The notes under the pieces were generated by a model. The model saw only the letters and a list, made by a program, of their open reading frames with translations. It had not been told where the DNA came from and searched no databases. Source: Rhodoferax bucti (GTDB lineage: Bacteria > Pseudomonadota > Gammaproteobacteria > Burkholderiales > Burkholderiaceae_C). From it: a stretch of 64,000 nucleotides of DNA. This document shows, piece after piece, positions 24,362 to 32,691 of this stretch; within the stretch, counting starts at the first letter, position 1, and every line of letters starts with the position of its first letter. The stretch covers positions 496,001-560,000 of the forward strand of contig NZ_VAHD01000002.1 in the NCBI RefSeq assembly GCF_005876985.1, given 5' to 3'. A program made the position numbers and the translations under genes.

Positions 24362-27202
24362 TTATGCCCCGGCGCCTGCCGTGGCGGCGACCGGCGTGGC
24401 CTTGACCATGCGTTGCAACTGCGGAATGCAGGAGCCGCAGTTGGTGCCGCACTGCAAGCGGGCTTGCAGCTGGTCCAGGCGCTCGGCATCGCTGCCGGTG
24501 CAGTGGCCCAGGGTCTCGGTGATGGCGCTGTCGCTCACATTGAAGCAGGTGCATACGGTTTTGCCTTTGCTCAGCACTGGCAACGGGGGCGTAGCGCCAC
24601 CGGCGAGCAGGGCGCGGCCATAGTTTTGGGCGGGCTGCTCTTCGCGCAGCAGGGCGGCCATCCAGTCACGGGCGCGGGTGTCGCCACTGAGCAAAAAGCC
24701 CTCCAGCGTGGCGTTCACTGTGCTGCGCTGCAGGCGCACCACGCGGCGCTGGCCGCGTTGGGGGTCGGCGTAGCGCACGGCGTCGGGGCCGTTGAGTTCG
24801 AGCAGGGCTTCGATCTCGGCCAAGAGCGCATCCGGCGGCGTAGCACTGCCCGCCGCCCGGAACATGACGCCGGTGCGCCCGGCCTGGCCGAGTGCAGCAT
24901 CGTTGCCGAAAAGCACGCAGCTGGCAAATTCAAAGCGTGCCATCAGCGCTTGCAAGGCGGTGCGGCGGGCCAGCACCCGGTCGGCCGGCAGCCAGGCCAG
25001 CGCGCTAAGGTGCCAGGGCATGTCGGCCTTGAGCACCTTGACGGCGGCGTGCTTGAGCTCGGGTTGCTTGGAGTCGGGGCAGAACACGGGGCTGGTGAGG
25101 GCGTTCACGCCCCCCAAGCGCTCGCCGGTGTGGCTGTGGCCGCTCAAGAACTCGTCACCCCAGTGCATGGGCAGAAACACCTGGCCCAAGCCCACCTCGG
25201 TACTGGCTTGCAGGGGCGCCAGGATGGAGCCGCGTTTGCTGGTGATGTGTACCAGGTCGCCCTCAGTCAGCAGGCGGCGGGCCATGTCTTGCGGGTGCAT
25301 CTGCAGGGCCGGCTCGCGCACGTGGCCAAAGAGGCGGCCCAAGGTGCCGGTGCGGCTCATGCCGTGCCACTGGTCGCGCAGGCGGCCGGTGGTCAGGGCA
25401 AAGGGGTAGCGCGCCTCGCGCGGCTCGGCCACCGGGGTGTAGGGCGTGGCCACAAAGCGGGCGCGGCCGCTGGGCGTGGGGAACACGCCGTCTTCATACA
25501 GGCGCACGGTGCCGGTGGCAGCGCCCTCGGGCAGGGGCCACTGCTGGGGCGCGGCTTCGAGCTGGGCGTAGCTCAGGCCGGTGATGTCGAGGTCGCGGGC
25601 GCGGGTGCTTTCGCGGTGCTCATTCCACACCGATTCGGGCGTGGGGTAGGGGAAAAGCGTGGGGTGCACTGGGGTGTGGCCCAGTGCGGCTTCCAGACGC
25701 TGCGCAAAGTCGGCGGCAATTGCCCAGTCGTGGCGCGGGCCGTTGTCGTGCGGGACGGGGGCGGGCACGGCGGCACGCACGCGGGAGATGCGGCGCTCGC
25801 TGTTGGTAACCGTGCCTTCTTTTTCGCCCCAGGTGGTGGCGGGCAGCAGCAGGTCGGCATAGCGGGCGGTGGCGGTGGTGGCAAAGGCTTCTTGCACCAC
25901 CACGAACTCGGCGCGTTCCAGCGCGCGGCGCACGGTGGCCTGGTCGGGCAGGCTTTGCGCGGGGTTGGTGCAGGCAATCCACAGGGCTTTGATTTCACCG
26001 TCAGCGGCGGCCTGGAACATTTCGATGGCCGATTTGCCCGGCACCTCGGGCACGGTGCGGCCCTGCAGGTCCAGGCCCCACAAGGCCTCCACTTCGGCGC
26101 GGTGCACCGGGTTGGCCAGGTCGCGGTGGGCGGAAAGCAGGTTGGCCAGGCCGCCCACTTCGCGCCCGCCCATGGCATTGGGCTGGCCGGTCAGGCTGAA
26201 GGGGCCGGCGCCGGGCTTGCCGATCTGGCCGGTGGCCAGGTGCAGGTTGATGAGGGCGGTGTTTTTGGCGGTGCCGGCGCTGGACTGATTGAGCCCCATG
26301 CAATATAGGCTGAGCGTGGCCGGAGACTGGGCAAACAGGCGTGTGGCTTCCAGTAGGGCTTCTTTGCGAATGCCGCAGACGGCGGCCACGGCTTCGGGGG
26401 TGCAGTCGCGCACCAGTGCCTTGAGGGCGTCAAAGCCTTCGGTGTGGGCGGCAATAAAAGCCGCGTCCGTCCAGCCTTCCCACAGCATGAGGTGCAGCAT
26501 GCCGTTGAACAGCATCACATCGGTGCCGGGCTGGATTTGCAGGAACAGGTCGGCCGCCTCGGCCGTGTCGGTGCGGCGTACGTCCACCACCACGATTTTC
26601 AGTGCGGGGTTGGCGGCCTTGGCGTCTTCGATGCGGCGAAAGAGGATGGGGTGGGCATAGGCCGCATTCGACCCGGCGATGAACAGGGTGGAGGCGAGTG
26701 CCAGGTCCTCGTAGCTGCAGGGGGGCGCGTCGGCCCCCAGCGACTTCTTGTAGCCGGCCACCGCGCTGCTCATGCACAGGCGGGAGTTGGTGTCGAGGTT
26801 GTTGGTGCCAATCAGGCCCTTGGCCAGCTTGTTGAAGACGTAGTAGTCCTCGGTGAGCAGCTGGCCGCTGAGATAGAAGCCCACGGCGTCCGGCCCGTGG
26901 TCGCGGATGATGCGGGCGAACTGGGTGGTGGCGGTGTGCAGGGCGCTGTCCCAGGTCACCGGCTCGGGCGTGTGCCCGCGCTGCGGGCGCTGCAGGGGTT
27001 GCAGCAGGCGGGTTTGCAGCGTGACTTCGGCCGTGGCCGTCAGGTGCAGGGTGCTGCCCTTGGAGCACAGGCGGCCGAAGTTGGCCGGGTGAGAAGGGTC
27101 GCCCTTGACGCCGGTGATCTGCGCACCTTCGCTCTGGATGATGACGCCGCAGCCCACACCGCAGTAGGGGCAGGTGGAACGGGTTTCTTTGACCATGGCC
27201 AT
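24362..27202 (-). CDS. nasA: assimilatory nitrate reductase catalytic subunit
   Basis: A 946-residue molybdopterin oxidoreductase. The N-terminal 4Fe-4S ligands are C11, C14, C18 and C46 (CPYCGVGCG...LCSKG), the Mo-bis-MGD domains follow, and the C-terminal BFD-like [2Fe-2S] domain carries CxC near 884-886 and further cysteines at 918-925. This is the NasA/NasC layout; it reduces nitrate to nitrite in the cytoplasm. I place the start at 27202 (MAMVKETRS), 8 bases after nirD; Met at 27196 is equally possible. The frame stays open a further 40 codons into nirD, but that part is repeat sequence. Electrons may come from NAD(P)H through NirB-like or other reductases; no separate reductase subunit is seen. 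Confidence 0.95.
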   Translation of the reverse strand: MAMVKETRSTCPYCGVGCGVIIQSEGAQITGVKGDPSHPANFGRLCSKGSTLHLTATAEVTLQTRLLQPLQRPQRGHTPEPVTWDSALHTATTQFARIIRDHGPDAVGFYLSGQLLTEDYYVFNKLAKGLIGTNNLDTNSRLCMSSAVAGYKKSLGADAPPCSYEDLALASTLFIAGSNAAYAHPILFRRIEDAKAANPALKIVVVDVRRTDTAEAADLFLQIQPGTDVMLFNGMLHLMLWEGWTDAAFIAAHTEGFDALKALVRDCTPEAVAAVCGIRKEALLEATRLFAQSPATLSLYCMGLNQSSAGTAKNTALINLHLATGQIGKPGAGPFSLTGQPNAMGGREVGGLANLLSAHRDLANPVHRAEVEALWGLDLQGRTVPEVPGKSAIEMFQAAADGEIKALWIACTNPAQSLPDQATVRRALERAEFVVVQEAFATTATARYADLLLPATTWGEKEGTVTNSERRISRVRAAVPAPVPHDNGPRHDWAIAADFAQRLEAALGHTPVHPTLFPYPTPESVWNEHRESTRARDLDITGLSYAQLEAAPQQWPLPEGAATGTVRLYEDGVFPTPSGRARFVATPYTPVAEPREARYPFALTTGRLRDQWHGMSRTGTLGRLFGHVREPALQMHPQDMARRLLTEGDLVHITSKRGSILAPLQASTEVGLGQVFLPMHWGDEFLSGHSHTGERLGGVNALTSPVFCPDSKQPELKHAAVKVLKADMPWHLSALAWLPADRVLARRTALQALMARFEFASCVLFGNDAALGQAGRTGVMFRAAGSATPPDALLAEIEALLELNGPDAVRYADPQRGQRRVVRLQRSTVNATLEGFLLSGDTRARDWMAALLREEQPAQNYGRALLAGGATPPLPVLSKGKTVCTCFNVSDSAITETLGHCTGSDAERLDQLQARLQCGTNCGSCIPQLQRMVKATPVAATAGAGA

Positions 27203-27209
27203 GTGCGCG

Positions 27210-27671
27210 TCAAGCCGCCGCGCCGGGCCGCCCCAAGCCAGGCTGCGCCCCCTCGGGGGGCAGCGACCCGCGCAGCGGTGGAGCGTGGGGGTCGGTGTTT
27301 TTGCGGCGTGCGGGCCCTGCAATGGGGCGTACCAAATCGGTGCCGTGGCTTTGCAGCTCGGTGGCGTTGAGGTAGACCACGCCGGCCTCCAGCTTCACGC
27401 TGAATTTGGGGGTGCAGCCCTCATCGGGCGCGCTGGCCTGGCCATCGCACAGGCCGATGGTCCAGTTGTGCAGCGGGCAGGCCACGCTGGTGCCGAACAC
27501 AATGCCTTGCGACAGCGGGCCGCCTTTGTGGGGGCAGCGGTCGAGCAGGGCGAACACCTCGTCCTGGCTGTTGCGGAAGATGGCAACGTCCAGTCCGGTG
27601 GTGCGCTCCACGCGGCGTGAGCCCAGTACGGGGATGTCTTCCAGGGTGCAGATGCGGGTCCATTCGGTCAT
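27210..27671 (-). CDS. nirD: nitrite reductase small subunit NirD with repeat-derived tail
   Basis: A 153-residue NirD with intact Rieske-type ligands: C46-P-H48 and C65-P-L-H68, binding a [2Fe-2S] cluster. It partners NirB in NADH-dependent reduction of nitrite to ammonium. The expected protein ends around residue 120 (SHGTDLVRPIAGP); the extra 33 residues (PPLRGSLPPEGAQPGLGRPG in part) are Pro/Gly/Arg rich and encoded by a GC-rich palindromic sequence like the one between cysE and mog. The stop has evidently been replaced by readthrough into an inserted repeat. nasA begins directly after it. Confidence 0.93.
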   Translation of the reverse strand: MTEWTRICTLEDIPVLGSRRVERTTGLDVAIFRNSQDEVFALLDRCPHKGGPLSQGIVFGTSVACPLHNWTIGLCDGQASAPDEGCTPKFSVKLEAGVVYLNATELQSHGTDLVRPIAGPARRKNTDPHAPPLRGSLPPEGAQPGLGRPGAAA

Positions 27672-27686
27672 GTCAGTCTTCCGGTT

Positions 27687-27742
27687 TGCTATGGTTTTGG
27701 TAGCTGCTCGCGCTTGTTACGCGTGCGCTGGTGGCTTGTTTG
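27687..27742. repeat. short repeat between the exported P-box gene and nirD
   Basis: The plus strand reads TTTGCTATGGTTTTGGTAGC, then TGCTCGCGCTTGTTACGCGT and GCGCTGGTGGCTTGTTT. It fills most of the 80-bp gap between the two genes. Confidence 0.85.
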
Positions 27743-27751
27743 GTTACTGAA

Positions 27752-28546
27752 TCACGCTTTGAGGCTGGCGTAGAGGCCGGTGACCCGGTCCATCACGCTC
27801 AGCAGGTTTTCGCTGGCCAGAAATACATCGGCCATGGGGCGGGGGCGCTGGGCACCCTCTTGCAGGTTTTGCAAGGCGGTGTCAAAAAACACCCATTGCG
27901 CCTCGGCCAGGGTCAGCTCCTCCTTGATGCGGGTGCTCGCTTCCGGGGCGGTTTTCAGCAATCCCAGGGCCGAGACGAATTCGCCGCGCGCCTTGGTAAT
28001 TTCCATGCCGGCGGTTGCCGCGTCGACGGGCAGGGTGGTGGCCAGATAAAACTTGGCCATGCGCTGGCTCAGCATGCGCTGGCGGCCGGCCACGTTCACC
28101 AGCTTGCCCACCAGCTTGGCCAGCGCGGCTTCATATTGCTGGGTACCTTGGTGGGCCAGGGCCAGCACTTTGGCATCCTGCTGCAGCAGGGCTGCGGCTG
28201 CATCCCGCGCGGGCGCTTTGCCGATCAGCTGGGCCTGGTAGTCGCTCCACGCCGCTTCCAGCTTGGTGTAGGTGACCAGCACCTCAGGGTTGGGGGCGTA
28301 GGCTTTGAGCTCCACCAGGTGCCGGTTGAAGAGGGCAATCGATTTGTCCAGCACCATTTGCGCGCTGGTTTTTTCCACGCTCAACAACACGGCCAGCCAG
28401 GCTTTGCCCATGCGCTGGCTGAGCATGCGCAGGCGGCCGGCTTTGTTGATTGCGTCGCTCAGGTCTACCACTTGCGCGTGCGCAAGGGGCAGGCCACCGG
28501 CCAGCACGGTGGCACCGGCGGCGGCAATCAGGCTTCTGCGTTGCAT
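27752..28546 (-). CDS. exported protein with two NarX/PilJ-type P-box domains
   Basis: A 264-residue protein with a signal peptide (MQRRSLIAAAGATVLAGGLP, cleavage after AHA at 24; the RR suggests Tat, though a Sec route is possible). The mature protein holds two domains that each begin with a P-box: DAINKAGRLRMLSQRM (31-46) and LVNVAGRQRMLSQRMAKF (149-166). In NarX the P-box arginines of two subunits clasp nitrate. Here both boxes are on one chain, so a single molecule might bind nitrate or nitrite in the periplasm. GGGAG precedes the start at 28546, 14 bp after nirB. No output domain is present. Presence inside nirB-nirD argues for a role in nitrate/nitrite handling or sensing (inference). 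Confidence 0.82.
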   Translation of the reverse strand: MQRRSLIAAAGATVLAGGLPLAHAQVVDLSDAINKAGRLRMLSQRMGKAWLAVLLSVEKTSAQMVLDKSIALFNRHLVELKAYAPNPEVLVTYTKLEAAWSDYQAQLIGKAPARDAAAALLQQDAKVLALAHQGTQQYEAALAKLVGKLVNVAGRQRMLSQRMAKFYLATTLPVDAATAGMEITKARGEFVSALGLLKTAPEASTRIKEELTLAEAQWVFFDTALQNLQEGAQRPRPMADVFLASENLLSVMDRVTGLYASLKA

Positions 28547-28560
28547 GGTGGCTCCCGGGC

Positions 28561-31002
28561 TCAGGCGGTGGCGACCGGCGCGAACTGGCGGGTATCGACC
28601 TGCGCGTCCTGGAAGTCGAACCACGGGTCGGGCTCGCCATCCAGCGCAAACAGCAGCTCTTCGTTCAGCGCCTTGCGGCCCTCGGCGTCCTCCAGAATGC
28701 GCTTCTTCACGTAGTCCAGGCCCACGCGGCTCACATAGTGCACGGTGCGCTCCAGGTACCAGCCTTCTTTGCGGTAGAGCTGCATGAAGGCGCCGGTGTA
28801 CTCCAGCACTTCTTCGGCGGTTTTGAGCTTCACAAAGAAGTGCGCCACTTCGGTCTTGATGCCGCCGTTGCCGGCGATGTACATCTCCCAGCCGCTGTCC
28901 ACGCCGATGATGCCCACGTCCTTGATGCCAGCCTCCGCGCAGTTGCGCGGGCAGCCGGACACGGCGTACTTCACCTTGTGCGGGGCATACATGCGCCAGT
29001 GGGCGCGCTCCAGGTCTTTGCCCATTTGGGTGCTGTCCTGGGTGCCCATGCGGCACCACTCTGAGCCCACGCAGGTTTTCACGGTGCGCAGGGCCTTGGC
29101 GTAGGCGTGGCCGCTGGGCATGCCGATGTCTTGCCACACGGCTTGTAGGTCTTCCTTCTTCACGCCCAGCAAGTCGATACGCTGGCCGCCGGTGACCTTG
29201 ACCGTGGGGATCTTGAACTTGTCCACCGCGTTGGCAATGCGGCGCAGCTCGTCGGCCGTGGTCTCGCCGCCCCACATGCGGGGGATGACGGAGTAGGTGC
29301 CGTCCTTCTGAATGTTCGCGTGGCTGCGCTCGTTGATGAAGCGGCTTTGCGGATCGTCCTTGGCCTCCTTGGGCCAGCTGGAGATCAGGTAGTAGTTCAG
29401 CGCGGGGCGGCAGCTGGAGCAGCCGTTGGGCGTCTTCCAGCCCATGCCCTGTTGCACCGCGGCAATGGTGAGGTACTTGTTGGCGAAGATGGCGTCGCGC
29501 ACTTCCTGGTGGCTGTGGTCGGTGCAGCCGCACATGGCTTTCTTCTTGGGCGTGGCCGAGTAGTCGCCACCCGCGGTGAACATGATGATCTGCTCTACCA
29601 AGCCGGTGCAGGAGCCGCAGGATGCGCTGGCTTTGGTGTGCTTCTTCACCTCGTCCAGGGTGAACAGGCCTTTCTCTTTGATGGCCTTGCAGATGGTGCC
29701 TTTGGTGACGCCGTTGCAGCCGCAGACCTCGTCGCTGTCCGCCATGGCAGCAGCCTTGTTTTGGCCCTGGTGGCCCACGTCGCCGATGTTGGCGCCGCCC
29801 TCGCCAAACATCAGCTTGTCGCGGATGTCAGCCACGCTGCGGCCTTCGCGCAGCAGCTTGAAGTACCAGCTGCCGTCCACGGTGTCGCCGTACATGCAGG
29901 CGCCCACGAGTTGGTCGTTTTTGATGACCAGCTTTTTGTACACGCCCCCAAAGGGGTCGCTCATCACGATTTCTTCGCAGCCCTCACCACCCGTGAAATT
30001 GCCGGCGCTGAAGAGGTCGATGCCGGTGACCTTGAGCTTGGTGGAGGTGAGCGAACCCTGGTAGCGGCCAATGCCGTACTCGGCCAGGTGGTTGGCGGCC
30101 ACTTTGGCCTGCTCAAACAAGGGGGCGACCAGGCCGTAAGCAATGCCGCGGTGCGCCGCGCATTCGCCCACGCTGTAAATGCGGGCATCGGTCACGGTTT
30201 GCATGGTGTCGGTCACCACAATGCCGCGGTCTACATGCAGGCGCATCGTCTGGGCCAGCTCGGTGTTGGGGCGAATGCCCACGGCCATGACGACGAGGTC
30301 GGCCGGCACTTCGGTGCCGTCTTTGAACTTGATGCTCTTGACGCGGCCGTCTTCACCACCCACCAGCTCTTGTGTTTGCGCGCCCATGAGAAAGCTCAGG
30401 CCGCGCTCTTCCAGCGACTTTTGCAGCAAAGCACCGGCCACGGTGTCGAGCTGGCGCTCCATCAGCGTGGGCTGTACGTGCACCACGCTGACTTGCATGC
30501 CGCGCAGCATCAGGCCGTTGGCGGCTTCCAGACCCAGCAGGCCACCGCCGATGACCACGGCGTGCTTGTACTTGGTGGCAGCCTCGATCATGGCGTTGGT
30601 GTCGGCAATGTCGCGGTAGGCGATCACACCTTGCAGGTCTTTGCCAGGCACGGGCAGGATGAAGGGGTTGGAGCCGGTGCAGATCAGCAAGCGGTCGTAC
30701 GCGGCCTCGGTGCCGTCAGACGCCTTGACCACGCGCTTGACGCGGTCCACCTCGGTCACTTTTTTGCCTGCGTGCAGGGTGATGCCGTTCTCGGCATACC
30801 ACTCAAAGGAGTTGAGCACGATCTCGTCCAGCGTCTGCTCACCGGCCAGCACGGGGCTGAGCAAGATGCGGTTGTAGTTGGGGTGCGGCTCGGCACCGAA
30901 GACGGTGATGTCATACAGGTCAGGCGCAACCTTGAGCAGCTCTTCAAGGGTCCGTACACCGGCCATGCCGTTGCCGATCATCACCAATTTCAGTTTTTTC
31001 AT
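28561..31002 (-). CDS. nirB: nitrite reductase (NADH) large subunit
   Basis: An 813-residue NirB. Order: FAD/NAD(P)-binding domain (LVMIGNGMAGVRTLEELL..., second nucleotide fold VVIGGGLLGLEAANGL), a BFD-like [2Fe-2S] domain (CGCNGVTKGT...CGSCTGL), a second BFD-like segment (MCGCTD...GCSSCRP), and the nitrite/sulfite reductase domain with 4Fe-4S-siroheme ligands TCVGSEWCRMG near 642 and SGCPRNCAE near 682. It reduces nitrite to ammonium with NADH. GGAG lies before the ATG. It is the first gene of the operon, behind a 199-base leader starting from a sigma-54 element. Confidence 0.97.
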   Translation of the reverse strand: MKKLKLVMIGNGMAGVRTLEELLKVAPDLYDITVFGAEPHPNYNRILLSPVLAGEQTLDEIVLNSFEWYAENGITLHAGKKVTEVDRVKRVVKASDGTEAAYDRLLICTGSNPFILPVPGKDLQGVIAYRDIADTNAMIEAATKYKHAVVIGGGLLGLEAANGLMLRGMQVSVVHVQPTLMERQLDTVAGALLQKSLEERGLSFLMGAQTQELVGGEDGRVKSIKFKDGTEVPADLVVMAVGIRPNTELAQTMRLHVDRGIVVTDTMQTVTDARIYSVGECAAHRGIAYGLVAPLFEQAKVAANHLAEYGIGRYQGSLTSTKLKVTGIDLFSAGNFTGGEGCEEIVMSDPFGGVYKKLVIKNDQLVGACMYGDTVDGSWYFKLLREGRSVADIRDKLMFGEGGANIGDVGHQGQNKAAAMADSDEVCGCNGVTKGTICKAIKEKGLFTLDEVKKHTKASASCGSCTGLVEQIIMFTAGGDYSATPKKKAMCGCTDHSHQEVRDAIFANKYLTIAAVQQGMGWKTPNGCSSCRPALNYYLISSWPKEAKDDPQSRFINERSHANIQKDGTYSVIPRMWGGETTADELRRIANAVDKFKIPTVKVTGGQRIDLLGVKKEDLQAVWQDIGMPSGHAYAKALRTVKTCVGSEWCRMGTQDSTQMGKDLERAHWRMYAPHKVKYAVSGCPRNCAEAGIKDVGIIGVDSGWEMYIAGNGGIKTEVAHFFVKLKTAEEVLEYTGAFMQLYRKEGWYLERTVHYVSRVGLDYVKKRILEDAEGRKALNEELLFALDGEPDPWFDFQDAQVDTRQFAPVATA

Positions 31003-31131
31003 AGTGGCTACTCCTAGAACACGAGAAGTGGGTTGGGGTTGCAGCGAGGCTGCAGACCTAAAACGGGGGTAGGGGAGATCCGCGCCTCAGGCAGAGGCGC
31101 ACCAGAACGCACTGGTGTGGGCAGCGAGCCA

Positions 31132-31197
31132 CTGCGCGACGTCGTTGTGCGCAGAAGGGGTGCAGGCTGTCATCTCATTCGGACGCGTCGTTGCGTC
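31132..31197 (-). promoter_or_regulatory. tandem ANTAR-type hexaloop hairpins in the nirB leader
   Basis: Minus strand, 5' to 3': hairpin 1 has stem GACGC (31197-31193) with GCGTC (31186-31182) and loop AACGAC (31192-31187). Hairpin 2 has stem CTGCGC (31154-31149) with GCGCAG (31137-31132), inner pair AC/GT with one bulged C, and again loop AACGAC (31146-31141). Both six-base loops have A at 1 and G at 4, the rule for RNAs bound by ANTAR proteins. Hairpin 1 begins about 3 bases after the predicted start. Further hairpins follow at 31117-31100 and 31100-31082 but without a clear U-run, so the termination step is less certain than at nrtA. Confidence 0.7.
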
Positions 31198-31210
31198 TTG
31201 TCTTCAGCTA

Positions 31211-31226
31211 CGCAAAAGTTGTGCCA
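31211..31226 (-). promoter_or_regulatory. sigma-54 promoter of nirB
   Basis: TGGCACAACTTTTGCG on the minus strand fits the -24/-12 consensus TGGCACRNNNNTTGCW except for the last base; GG and GC are spaced by exactly 10. The predicted start is near 31200, immediately before the first hexaloop hairpin. The remaining sequence up to the divergent regulator (31227-31324) holds a 12-base palindrome ACACGCGCGTGT (31246-31257) and no clear NtrC site. Confidence 0.82.
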
Positions 31227-31324
31227 TAAGATCGCCACCTCTTTTACACGCGCGTGTCCCGCACCCGGCGGATCAGCCCATGGCGTGTTGAAATGGCCCT
31301 TACGCCCCTTAGCTACTCACCTCT

Positions 31325-32632
31325 ATGACCACCGCCTTGTTGTGCACCAGCCGTTCTCCCACCGCTCCCGGCCTTGCGGCAGACTTGTCTGCGGCGGGAA
31401 TCACGCTGCTGGCAACGGTGCACGAATGCAGCAAGTTGGTGCAAGCGGCAGTGCTGCATGCACCAGATGTGGTGATCTGCGATGTGTCCCGCCCCGGCGC
31501 GGCCTGGTTTGAGGCGATCGAAACGCTGGAAAAAACCCAGCCCGCGCCCACCCTCTTTTTCACGCAGGATGCGGATGCGGCCCACATCGCCCACGCCACA
31601 GAGAGCGGGGTGCATGTCTACGTGGTGCAGGGCTATGCCAGCCACCGCCTGCGTTCACTCATTCACCTGGCGCAGGCGCGGCATACCAAGGCCCAGCAGC
31701 TGCGGCGGGCGCTGGAAGACATGGCCACCCGCCTGGAAGAAAGAAAGGCGGTGGACCGGGCCAAAGGCATCCTGATGCGCGCCCAGAGTCTCTCGGACGA
31801 TGACGCCTTCCGCACCCTGCGCTCCGCGGCCATGAGCAGCAACCAGCGCATGGGGCAGCTCTCCCAGCACATCATCCAGTCCGCCCAGGCGGCGGAGAGC
31901 GTTAACCGCGCCGGCCAGCTGCGCATGCTGTCCCAGCGGTTGGTCAAACTGCACTTGCTACAGGCCGCCGGTGGGCAGGGCGAGCCGCCGGACGCGCTGT
32001 TGCAGGAGTCGGTGCAGTGGGTGGACGGCAACTTCGCCCTGCTGCGCAAAAACCTGTCGCAAGCCACCTATGGAGACTTGCTGGAGCAGGTGGCCAGCAC
32101 CTGGGAGCAACTCAAAGCCGCGCTGGCGGGGGCCGACAGCGCTGCGGTGGAAGACGCGGCGGAGGCCCTGCTGCTGGGGGCCGAGCGCCTGACGGGCAGC
32201 CTGGAGAGTGCGGGCACCGGCGCCCCCCTGCAGGTGCTGAACCTGGCGGGGCGCCAGCGCATGCTGTCGCAGCGTTTCGCAAAATTTGCATTGCTGGCCA
32301 CGCAGGCCCCTGCCGACAGCCCGGTGTCCCGCAAGGCCCAGGAGGGCATGCGCAGCGTGCAAGAGGAGTTTGAGGCGGCACTCACCTACCTGAATGGCAT
32401 TCCGCTGAGCACCCCCGATATCCACGCCGACTTGAGCGCCGCCGGGGTAGCGTGGTTGCAAATGGTGGATGCCGCGCGGGAGGGGCAGCGCAAGCCGCTC
32501 GCACGGCGCGGCACCCACCGGGACGCTCTGGCCCAGGGCAGTGAAACGCTGCTGACGCTGTTTGAGCGCCTCTCGGTCCATTACGAACACAGCATGCACA
32601 TGCTGATGGGGAAATCCTCCCGCGAGGGTTAA
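31325..32632 (+). CDS. ANTAR antitermination regulator with pseudo-receiver and two P-box domains
   Basis: A 435-residue soluble protein. Residues 1-118 resemble a response-regulator receiver: VVICDVSRPG supplies Asp53, but the acidic pair at the N-terminus and the conserved Lys are missing, so phosphorylation is doubtful. Residues about 130-187 (RLEERKAVDRAKGILMRAQS...) are an ANTAR RNA-binding domain. Two P-box domains follow: SVNRAGQLRMLSQRLVK at 192-208 and VLNLAGRQRMLSQRFAK at 304-320. NasR of Klebsiella also joins a nitrate-sensing domain to ANTAR, but in the opposite order and with a single sensor. The likely role is to bind nitrate directly and permit transcription through the hexaloop leaders of this cluster. 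It is divergent from nirB and followed by the phosphatase-kinase gene. Confidence 0.85.
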   Translation: MTTALLCTSRSPTAPGLAADLSAAGITLLATVHECSKLVQAAVLHAPDVVICDVSRPGAAWFEAIETLEKTQPAPTLFFTQDADAAHIAHATESGVHVYVVQGYASHRLRSLIHLAQARHTKAQQLRRALEDMATRLEERKAVDRAKGILMRAQSLSDDDAFRTLRSAAMSSNQRMGQLSQHIIQSAQAAESVNRAGQLRMLSQRLVKLHLLQAAGGQGEPPDALLQESVQWVDGNFALLRKNLSQATYGDLLEQVASTWEQLKAALAGADSAAVEDAAEALLLGAERLTGSLESAGTGAPLQVLNLAGRQRMLSQRFAKFALLATQAPADSPVSRKAQEGMRSVQEEFEAALTYLNGIPLSTPDIHADLSAAGVAWLQMVDAAREGQRKPLARRGTHRDALAQGSETLLTLFERLSVHYEHSMHMLMGKSSREG

Positions 32633-32691
32633 CCCGCACAAGTTTGGTGCGATGCGCTCATTTCGGGCACTGATATTGCTTAAGGTGGTGC

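Noticed and set aside
24350..26308. 652-codon open frame on the plus strand opposite nasA
   Set aside because: It is an antisense shadow of a clear molybdopterin oxidoreductase; the translation is Gly/Ala/His-rich with no domain.
27752..29533. 593-codon frame joining part of nirB antiphase with the exported P-box gene
   Set aside because: The first 330 residues are out-of-frame nirB sequence; the signal peptide at 28546 with GGGAG before it marks the real start.
29320..31017. 565-codon open frame opposite nirB
   Set aside because: Shadow frame in GC-rich coding DNA; nirB on the minus strand has all expected motifs.
31082..31117. Hairpins CACCAG/CTGGTG and GCGCCTC/GAGGCGC in the nirB leader as intrinsic terminator
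   Set aside because: Stable stems but no U-run directly after; not called as a terminator.
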